Below are positions 6,493 to 11,786 of a stretch of 13,155 bases of DNA, piece after piece. Both the position numbers and the translations under genes were made by a program. Under the pieces are notes generated by a model. That model was not told the origin of the DNA and did not search any database. It saw only the letters and a list, made by a program, of their open reading frames with translations. The first letter of the stretch is position 1; each line of letters starts with the position of its first letter. This stretch comes from Candidatus Wildermuthbacteria bacterium (lineage in GTDB: Bacteria > Patescibacteriota > Minisyncoccia > Minisyncoccales > UBA10102): assembly GCA_016177065.1 (NCBI GenBank), contig JACOVZ010000034.1, forward strand, positions 1 to 13,155, given 5' to 3'.

Positions 6493-7701
6493 TTAAGGAA
6501 TGAAAATCTTGAATATTTTCTTTACTCTCTGCATAAAATCTCCTGACCCTGCGGAGAACCCGTGCCCTTGGCTCTGAAAACCCCGAGCAACCAATCCCAT
6601 GACTCCCAGGAAAACAGGGTCTGTTTCAAATGTGGCGATTCCGTGCGGAGTTCCAATGCGCGAAGGAAGCTTCAATTCTTTCTTTGCGAACTCCGCAATC
6701 TTGGGAAGCTTCGCTCCTCCGCCGATAAGCACCACGCCCCCGGGGAGCGTGCCCTGCCTGGAAATCGTTTTAAACTCTTTGTTTACGAATTGGAAGATTT
6801 CCTTCGCTCTGGCCTCAATGATATGCATGACTATTTTGGGAGAAAACGTAAAAGAAGGAGAATCCGGAATTTCAAGCGTTTCTTTTCTCTTGCCCTTGAG
6901 CTGAGAAAGCGTGCCGAACTCCTTTTTGATCGCTTCTGCGATGTCATGCTCCGTGCGAAGGCCAATGGCAATGTCGTTGGTGATATTCTCAGACCCCACA
7001 GGGAACACCGCGGCATGCACAACATCTCCTTCCTCATACACCGCGAGATTCGTGGTGCCGGCCCCCAAATCAATAACCGCAACCCCAAGCTCTTTCTGCC
7101 GCGGAGTAAGAACCGCTTCAGTTCCCATTAATGGAGAGGGCACGATCTCTGCGATATCCAGGTCAGCTCCGAACACCGCTTCGGTAAGATTCTTGATGTA
7201 CGGAGAAAACGCGCACAAAGCCAGAACGTCTGCCTCCAGCCTCACGCCTTTCATTCCCGCCACTTCCCTGGCTGAATCCTGGCCGTCAACCATGAAACGC
7301 TTGGGGAACACGCTCAAGACCTCTTTGTTTGAAGGAAGAGAAAATGTCTGGGCAGCTCCCATAACCCGATCCACGTCTTCCTGGGATATTTGGCCGTCTG
7401 CCCTTGAAACCGCAACGATTCCATGGGAAGGAACCACGGAAATATGGCTTCCTCCGATATTCACCAAGACCTGATCCACTTTATGGGAACTCAGGTTTGC
7501 CACCCGCTGCTTTAAGGCCAGAATCTTTTCTGCAGTTTCTTTGGGCTTTACCACCTGTCCTTTTCTCACGCCAGAAGAAGGCTCTTGGGCCAAACCAATA
7601 ATCTCCAGCCCCTGGCCCTGCTCTTCTTCCTTGAGCCTGGCTTGCGCCATTTTTATTGAGTGGCTTCCAATATCCAGGCCCGCGATAATATGTGAGCTCA
7701 T
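6493..7701 (-). CDS. ftsA: Cell division protein FtsA
   Basis: FtsA is an actin-fold ATPase that tethers FtsZ filaments to the membrane. Of its 402 residues, GLDIGSHSIK (8-17) is the phosphate-1 motif, about 84-165 fits the 1C (SHS2) domain that replaces actin subdomain 1B, VIDLGAGTTNLAVY (209-222) is phosphate-2, and VVLIGGGAKLP (323-333) is the adenosine motif. The last residues (389-402: MQRVKKIFKIF with flanking Phe and Ile) form a short amphipathic basic helix typical of the FtsA membrane anchor. Length is normal for the family. The ATG at 7701 is 3 bp after the ybeY stop and ftsZ follows 4 bp downstream. The usual FtsA contact site on FtsZ is the C-terminal tail, which is absent here. 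Confidence 0.95.
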   Translation of the reverse strand: MSSHIIAGLDIGSHSIKMAQARLKEEEQGQGLEIIGLAQEPSSGVRKGQVVKPKETAEKILALKQRVANLSSHKVDQVLVNIGGSHISVVPSHGIVAVSRADGQISQEDVDRVMGAAQTFSLPSNKEVLSVFPKRFMVDGQDSAREVAGMKGVRLEADVLALCAFSPYIKNLTEAVFGADLDIAEIVPSPLMGTEAVLTPRQKELGVAVIDLGAGTTNLAVYEEGDVVHAAVFPVGSENITNDIAIGLRTEHDIAEAIKKEFGTLSQLKGKRKETLEIPDSPSFTFSPKIVMHIIEARAKEIFQFVNKEFKTISRQGTLPGGVVLIGGGAKLPKIAEFAKKELKLPSRIGTPHGIATFETDPVFLGVMGLVARGFQSQGHGFSAGSGDFMQRVKKIFKIFIP

Positions 7702-7704
7702 GCG

Positions 7705-8094
7705 TTAACGCTTTACAAACAAGGAATAATACTCAGCTTCTTTTTTCTTCATTGCATAATGGCTGTATCCCAGCAGATGCAAGACCCCATGGATAAAAAC
7801 CCTGAGAAGCTCCTCTTTGAAAAGTATACCATAATTCTTGGCATCCTGGGAAATCTTCTCGGGGCACAGCACAATTTCTCCCAGCCCAAGCTCAGGCTCC
7901 TTGAAAGAAAGCACATTGGGGACATAGCTTTTCTTGCGGTACCTGCAATTGAGTTCTTGAGCCCTTTTTGAATCCACAAGCACAATAGACAATACGGGAC
8001 GCGAAATCCTGTGCTTGCGAAAAATCTCCTGCGCTGTTTTTTGCAGGAGCTTCATATCAATTTTTGTTTTTGTGAGATTCGCAATTTCCAGCAT
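7705..8094 (-). CDS. ybeY: Endoribonuclease YbeY (rRNA maturation factor)
   Basis: YbeY is a zinc-dependent single-strand endoribonuclease for 16S rRNA 3'-end maturation and ribosome quality control. The 129-residue protein is slightly shorter than typical (about 150). HGVLHLLGYSH (102-112) contains all three zinc-binding histidines (102, 106, 112). The usual motif is HGxLHLxGYDH; here Asp is replaced by Ser111. The usual TDVLSFP is PNVLSFK (59-65). The fold and zinc site look intact, so it is probably active, although both substitutions lie in conserved motifs. It is the first gene of the ftsA-ftsZ-comEC run, directly behind a predicted promoter whose -10 box is six bases from the ATG; no Shine-Dalgarno is present. 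Confidence 0.92.
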   Translation of the reverse strand: MLEIANLTKTKIDMKLLQKTAQEIFRKHRISRPVLSIVLVDSKRAQELNCRYRKKSYVPNVLSFKEPELGLGEIVLCPEKISQDAKNYGILFKEELLRVFIHGVLHLLGYSHYAMKKKEAEYYSLFVKR

Positions 8095-8100
8095 TGCTTT

Positions 8101-8128
8101 ATTCTACCGTTTTTCAGGCCCATCGCAA
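8101..8128 (-). promoter_or_regulatory. Predicted leaderless promoter for ybeY-ftsA-ftsZ-comEC
   Basis: On the minus strand, TTGCGA (8128-8123) is followed by a 16-bp spacer and TAGAAT (8106-8101, 5/6 to TATAAT). Six bases (AAAGCA) separate the -10 box from the ATG at 8094, so the transcript should start at about the first base of the codon. No Shine-Dalgarno precedes the ATG, as expected for a leaderless mRNA. The -35 box lies 3 bp from that of the opposite-strand promoter. Confidence 0.5.
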
Positions 8129-8131
8129 CTA

Positions 8132-8160
8132 TTGACAATTTCATAAAAAGGTAGTATGAT
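8132..8160 (+). promoter_or_regulatory. Strong sigma-70 promoter for the gene at 8201
   Basis: TTGACA (8132-8137) is a perfect -35 box, followed by a 17-bp spacer and TATGAT (8155-8160, 5/6 to consensus). This is the best promoter in the window. Transcription should start near 8167, giving a leader of about 34 bases before the GTG at 8201. It faces away from the ybeY promoter. Confidence 0.8.
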
Positions 8161-8186
8161 TTATCCGCAACTTAAAAATTAAATAC

Positions 8187-8192
8187 GGAGGG
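8187..8192 (+). promoter_or_regulatory. Shine-Dalgarno sequence deciding the GTG start at 8201
   Basis: GGAGGG lies eight bases before the GTG at 8201 and is the only strong ribosome binding site in the window. It fixes the start of this open reading frame on a GTG and shows that canonical Shine-Dalgarno initiation is used here beside apparently leaderless genes. Confidence 0.8.
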
Positions 8193-8200
8193 AAACGCAC

Positions 8201-8725
8201 GTGAAAAGCATCAAAACAGTCCTGGCGATTCTGGCAGCAATCGTAGTTCTGGGTCTTCTGGGAACCGGCATACTCTCTGCTGGCGGTTTTACTCAGGGAA
8301 GCCAGTCTAAGCCCGTAAAGATTACTACCCCCACGGATGAACCAATTGGGGTGGAACTAATCAGCGCAATTCCCCCTAGTATAGTAGACGAATACGCTGT
8401 TTATCCCGGACAACCCCAGGTACTCACTTACGAAGTATACAACCGTGGACCAATTTCGTATGTGGTAGCGGTTGTACCCAGCATCACCGGAACATGGCAA
8501 CAGGCACCGGAATGGGAACTTCGATTGGTGGGCCCAGCATACCCTCCATTTGAATTCAGCCAAGGTTTTGCGCATATTCTCGTAGAACCTGGCCAAAAGG
8601 TGACGGTTGAATTATGGTTTATGTGGCCTAGAGGAATCACCATCAATCCGCTTCCTTCTGCAACAGTTGTCCTCAACGCTACAAGAACAAACTGCTGGAA
8701 GGTAAAGGATTGCCCCTGGGGCTAA
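8201..8725 (+). CDS. Small membrane-anchored or secreted beta-rich protein, unknown function
   Basis: I do not recognise this 174-residue protein beyond its architecture. Residues 5-26 form one hydrophobic segment after MKSIK, either a signal peptide or an N-terminal anchor. A Ser/Lys/Thr/Pro linker (about 34-46) leads to an all-beta domain with alternating hydrophobics (VLTYEVYNRGP, ILVEPGQKVTVELWF), reminiscent of Ig-like/NEW3-type surface sandwiches. Two cysteines near the end (165 and 171) could form a disulfide. It is a single-gene transcription unit, with a near-consensus promoter, GGAGGG site and GTG start upstream and a strong hairpin terminator 17 bp after the stop. These signals suggest high expression, perhaps as an abundant surface protein. 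Confidence 0.75.
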   Translation: MKSIKTVLAILAAIVVLGLLGTGILSAGGFTQGSQSKPVKITTPTDEPIGVELISAIPPSIVDEYAVYPGQPQVLTYEVYNRGPISYVVAVVPSITGTWQQAPEWELRLVGPAYPPFEFSQGFAHILVEPGQKVTVELWFMWPRGITINPLPSATVVLNATRTNCWKVKDCPWG

Positions 8726-8742
8726 GCAGACATATCTCAATA

Positions 8743-8785
8743 AGCTCCGGGAGGTCTCAGAAATGAGACCTCTCCGGAGCTTTTT
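8743..8785 (+). terminator. Rho-independent terminator after the gene at 8201
   Basis: The 17-nt left arm 8743-8759 (AGCTCCGGGAGGTCTCA) pairs with 8764-8781 with one bulged T. The loop is GAAA (8760-8763), a stable GNRA-type tetraloop. A run of five T residues (8781-8785) follows. It insulates the strongly expressed gene from the protease gene, whose start is 37 bp downstream of the T tract. Confidence 0.92.
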
Positions 8786-8807
8786 ATTTCCATGCTCTTC
8801 TCTTTTT

Positions 8808-8816
8808 TGGTATACT
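8808..8816 (+). promoter_or_regulatory. Extended -10 promoter, predicted leaderless start for the metalloprotease gene
   Basis: TGGTATACT (8808-8816) is an extended -10 box (TGn plus TATACT). Six bases (CTAACA) separate it from the ATG at 8823, so transcription would begin at the start codon. No Shine-Dalgarno precedes the ATG, and no good -35 box is seen, which extended -10 promoters can tolerate. It lies just after the terminator of the preceding gene, so this gene needs its own promoter. Confidence 0.55.
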
Positions 8817-8822
8817 CTAACA

Positions 8823-10532
8823 ATGCACGCAAAGACATTTTTTGTCGCCATTGGAATTGTAATTCTTGCCAGTCCGATTAAAACGCAAGGAGCCACTACT
8901 CAAGAACTTCTGCAGCAGATTGCAAATCTGCAATCTCAAATCGCAACCCTTCAGAGCCAGCTTACTCAGCTGAAAGCAGCTCAGCCATTTTCTTCATTCC
9001 AGCAAACCTTGCGAATGACAGACCAAAATGCGGAAGTGAAAAAGCTCCAGGAAATCTTAAAACAAGAAGGGCTGTTCTGCAGGAATTGCCAGGCAACTGG
9101 CTACTTTGGCTGGTGGACCAAGGCCGGGCTCATGAACTTTCAGCAAAGATACGGCCTCCCTATCACGGGCACGGTAAACGACCAGACAAAAACAAAACTC
9201 AACCAATATGCCGGAGTAAACGCGCCGCAGCAGACTCAACAACCGCAGCCCCAGCAGCAAACCCAATCTCCTCCAACTCCAGCGCCGCCTCCTTCTTCAG
9301 GGCAGGATTCAATTGCTCCGAGTTTTAGCATTGTCATCAATGACGGCGCATCATCCACGAACAATCAAGATGTCATCATACGAGTTGAATGCGAAGATCC
9401 TTCAGGAGGAGAAGCAATGAGGTTCTCCAATTTTTCAACATTTACCAATGAGCCATGGGGAGGAGCTGAGGCAGGGAAACTGTGGAGGCTTTCCAGCGGA
9501 GACGGACTCAAAACCGTGTACGCCCAGTGCCAGGACGAAAAAGGGAATATTGCGAATGCTTCAGATTCCATAACGCTTGACGCTCTTTCTCCTGTAACTT
9601 CCTCGCCAGGCCCCACGGGAACTCTTGCGGCCGGGACCACGCAGGCAACGCTTTCTCTTACTACCAATGAGCAAGCAACCTGCAGATACGCTCAAACCCC
9701 CAACACCGATTATGACATGATGAGGGACGCAGACACGTTCTCCGGAACAAACACGTCGCACTCTATTATTGTTTCAACTCTGTCTCCGGGATCCTACTCC
9801 TTTTATGTTCGCTGCAAAGACGTCATGGGGAACAAAAACTCCTTTGACACGGCAATATCTTTTAATATTGCGTCAATCACAACTGCGAGAACAAGCTTTT
9901 TCGTAAAGCCATACCTTGTATATCCTGCAGACAAACCAATGTATCCTCAATATGAAATAGCGGTAAATAGCTATCTTACAGAACTCCAGAATTGGTACAA
10001 AGACAAGGTTGGAGCAACTTTCACTCTTAAACCCTTGGTTGTCGTACGGAGTTCATTTAATTATCTCACCATGCGATGCGGCCCTACTCCCACTGAAGCA
10101 TGCGTAAACGACCTTTCAAAGCTTGAGGGGAACTGGGGAATGTATATGAATATGGCAATTCATAACGGCCAAGAGCAATGGGAAGCAGAAACCGCCACAC
10201 TGGTTTTTGGCGCGGGGGGCGGAGGGTTTGCCGGAGCAAATGTCTACTCAAATTATACTGCATATGCAATCACTGGAGACTGGGTGTTAGAGCCAATTTC
10301 GGGAATACCCAATACATGGGGGATACCATGCTCATACAGCGATGGCTGGCAATGCGTAGAAGGGGTACCAAAAGGAAGCCCAGCGCATGAACTCGGTCAT
10401 GCATTTGGATTGCCTCATCCAGGAGAACAATATGCAAGCCAAACTATTATGCAATGGCATGGGAACTTTCCATCTCCAGCTTTTCTTCAGCAAGAGATTG
10501 ACGCTCTTAAGCAATCTCCTTTCTTCAAATAA
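8823..10532 (+). CDS. Secreted metzincin-like metalloprotease with peptidoglycan-binding and Ig-like domains
   Basis: This is a 569-residue exported protein. In order it has a signal peptide (1-23), a Gln/Leu heptad coiled coil (about 26-53), a PG_binding_1-type domain (about 66-128, with the YFGWWTKAGLMNFQQRYGLP core), a Pro/Gln-rich linker (134-160), two beta-sandwich domains (about 165-252 and 262-350, each with paired cysteines), and a C-terminal zincin (about 358-569). HELGHAFGLPH (522-532) supplies zinc ligands His522, His526 and His532 and catalytic Glu523. TIMQW (541-545) fits the Met-turn of metzincins. It would be tethered to the cell wall and cut proteins outside the cell; the substrate is unknown. 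ATG 8823 was chosen because it starts the signal peptide and follows the promoter; the frame upstream to 8763 runs through the terminator. The next gene is 4 bp away. Confidence 0.85.
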   Translation: MHAKTFFVAIGIVILASPIKTQGATTQELLQQIANLQSQIATLQSQLTQLKAAQPFSSFQQTLRMTDQNAEVKKLQEILKQEGLFCRNCQATGYFGWWTKAGLMNFQQRYGLPITGTVNDQTKTKLNQYAGVNAPQQTQQPQPQQQTQSPPTPAPPPSSGQDSIAPSFSIVINDGASSTNNQDVIIRVECEDPSGGEAMRFSNFSTFTNEPWGGAEAGKLWRLSSGDGLKTVYAQCQDEKGNIANASDSITLDALSPVTSSPGPTGTLAAGTTQATLSLTTNEQATCRYAQTPNTDYDMMRDADTFSGTNTSHSIIVSTLSPGSYSFYVRCKDVMGNKNSFDTAISFNIASITTARTSFFVKPYLVYPADKPMYPQYEIAVNSYLTELQNWYKDKVGATFTLKPLVVVRSSFNYLTMRCGPTPTEACVNDLSKLEGNWGMYMNMAIHNGQEQWEAETATLVFGAGGGGFAGANVYSNYTAYAITGDWVLEPISGIPNTWGIPCSYSDGWQCVEGVPKGSPAHELGHAFGLPHPGEQYASQTIMQWHGNFPSPAFLQQEIDALKQSPFFK

Positions 10533-10536
10533 ACCG

Positions 10537-11715
10537 ATGAAGATCCTAGCTTACTGCTGCGCGGCAATCATAATCGCAACAGGGATACTCACAGTACCCA
10601 AAACCGGTTATGCAATAGAGCAAAAAGAGCTTCGTATGCAGATAACACGAATTCAACTTGAAATTTCAAAGATTCAAGCTCAAGTTGCCGCTCTTGTTCT
10701 CAGTATGCCAAAGGACTTCTTTTCTTCAAAAGCTGTTGAGCAAAACAATGCAGAACAAGCAAAAACAGCAACAGTGAGCAAAAGTCCAATAACAATCCAG
10801 GAAACACCCACAAAGAATTTCAAGGAAACCGTGAATCAAGGCTACACGATAAATGTACTCGTGCTGAAATATTTTCCGCTTACAAAAGATGGAAACAACA
10901 TAAACAGCACTGTCACGAGAAACACAGGATCTTCTTACGGTTCCATATGGCAAAAAACCATAGATATCACTGACAGTCTAAAAACCGCAATTGAGCAAGG
11001 TTCCAGATACCTTGGATACAGTGATTCTTCCTCAATTCCCTCTCTTTCATATGTCATTTCGAATGTAAAGCGTTTTGAGCAAGCAATCCCTGCAAAAGGC
11101 GAGCCTGGATCCAGAAGTTCTGACTACTCAAATATATTTTTAGATCTTGAGATTTGCAAAACCATCAAGGAACAGAACATCAAAGAAATATGGATCTTCT
11201 CTTATCTTGAAGCCGCAGAATCATACATATCCGGAACTAATGGAGTACCAAAATGCGAAACAACATATTTTGTATATGCATTCAACTACACAAAAAGCGT
11301 AGCTGAGGCATTGCAAACATGGAGCCGACAATTTGAATCAGAACTGGAAGCTGTGGATAAAACTCTTTTTCGCGATATCTGGCAGGGTCCATTATACCCT
11401 CAAACACAGAAAGTGATAGGAAGATGCGGATCCCCGTTTAATCCGCCCAATGCAAGATATGAGAAAGATTTTGCAAACAAAAATCCGCAGAAATCTGACT
11501 GCTTGGATTGGAAACCAAATAGCATAGGAACCATTTCATATATTACCTGCGCCCTGTGGAACTGCGACCCTCTTCAGTACGCGATTTGGAACTGGCAGAA
11601 TCTTCCAGGGCGTGGTAACACAAAAACCTACCAGGGGAAACAGCTCCGCAACTGGTGGGATATTCATGGCGACTTTGATAACGTGATGAGTTCAAACAAA
11701 AAACTGACCTTGTAA
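10537..11715 (+). CDS. Secreted coiled-coil protein of a conserved uncharacterised family, partner of the protease gene
   Basis: This 392-residue protein has a signal peptide (1-26) and a coiled coil (about 28-56, KELRMQITRIQLEISKIQAQ) very like that of the protease upstream, then a Ser/Thr/Gln-rich linker and a globular domain from about 103. The domain starts with YTINVLVLKYFPLTKDG (103-119). It contains FVYAFNYTKSVAEAL (245-259) and ends with CGSPFNPPNARYEKDF (297-312), paired cysteines and NWW (372-374). From memory this C-terminal pattern resembles a widespread family of unassigned secreted bacterial proteins; I cannot verify that here. No catalytic motif is clear. ATG 10537 gives a clean signal peptide and lies 4 bp after the protease stop, implying one transcript. 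Its stop codon lies inside the loop of the terminator hairpin. Confidence 0.75.
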   Translation: MKILAYCCAAIIIATGILTVPKTGYAIEQKELRMQITRIQLEISKIQAQVAALVLSMPKDFFSSKAVEQNNAEQAKTATVSKSPITIQETPTKNFKETVNQGYTINVLVLKYFPLTKDGNNINSTVTRNTGSSYGSIWQKTIDITDSLKTAIEQGSRYLGYSDSSSIPSLSYVISNVKRFEQAIPAKGEPGSRSSDYSNIFLDLEICKTIKEQNIKEIWIFSYLEAAESYISGTNGVPKCETTYFVYAFNYTKSVAEALQTWSRQFESELEAVDKTLFRDIWQGPLYPQTQKVIGRCGSPFNPPNARYEKDFANKNPQKSDCLDWKPNSIGTISYITCALWNCDPLQYAIWNWQNLPGRGNTKTYQGKQLRNWWDIHGDFDNVMSSNKKLTL

Positions 11716-11728
11716 TGCGTCAGTTTTT
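11698..11728. terminator. Bidirectional terminator between convergent genes
   Basis: AAAAACTGAC (11699-11708) pairs perfectly with GTCAGTTTTT (11719-11728) over 10 bp around a 10-base loop. The T run on the right serves the plus-strand protease/partner unit; the A run on the left becomes a T run for the minus-strand gene ending at 11787. The plus gene's TAA (11713-11715) is in the loop. Confidence 0.8.
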
Positions 11729-11754
11729 GAGTGATCCCTGAGCTATCTTGCTTG

Positions 11755-11785
11755 TAAGCGTAGCTTCGGCGAGGCTTTTCGCTTA
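11755..11785. other. Two-part hairpin beside the stop of the minus-strand gene
   Basis: TAAGCG (11755-11760) pairs with CGCTTA (11780-11785). Inside it AGCTTC (11762-11767) pairs with GAGGCT (11771-11776), with one G-T pair and a GGC loop. It lies one base past the stop of the minus-strand gene and before the bidirectional terminator. It has no T run of its own, so it may protect the mRNA 3' end or be a small repeat remnant. Confidence 0.4.
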
Positions 11786-11786
11786 A

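Noticed and set aside
5349..7601. Plus-strand open frames of up to about 190 codons over comEC, ftsZ and ftsA
   Set aside because: They lie opposite genes with clear family motifs, have no start signals of their own and show composition expected of antisense shadows.
10540..10560. Lipobox (LAYC) in the partner protein
   Set aside because: The cysteine is residue 7, before the hydrophobic region, so it is wrongly placed for lipoprotein processing.
11728..11756. tRNA-like motif (GATAGCTCAG, minus strand)
   Set aside because: Only the D-arm-like bases are present; no acceptor stem, anticodon arm or T-loop can be folded around it.
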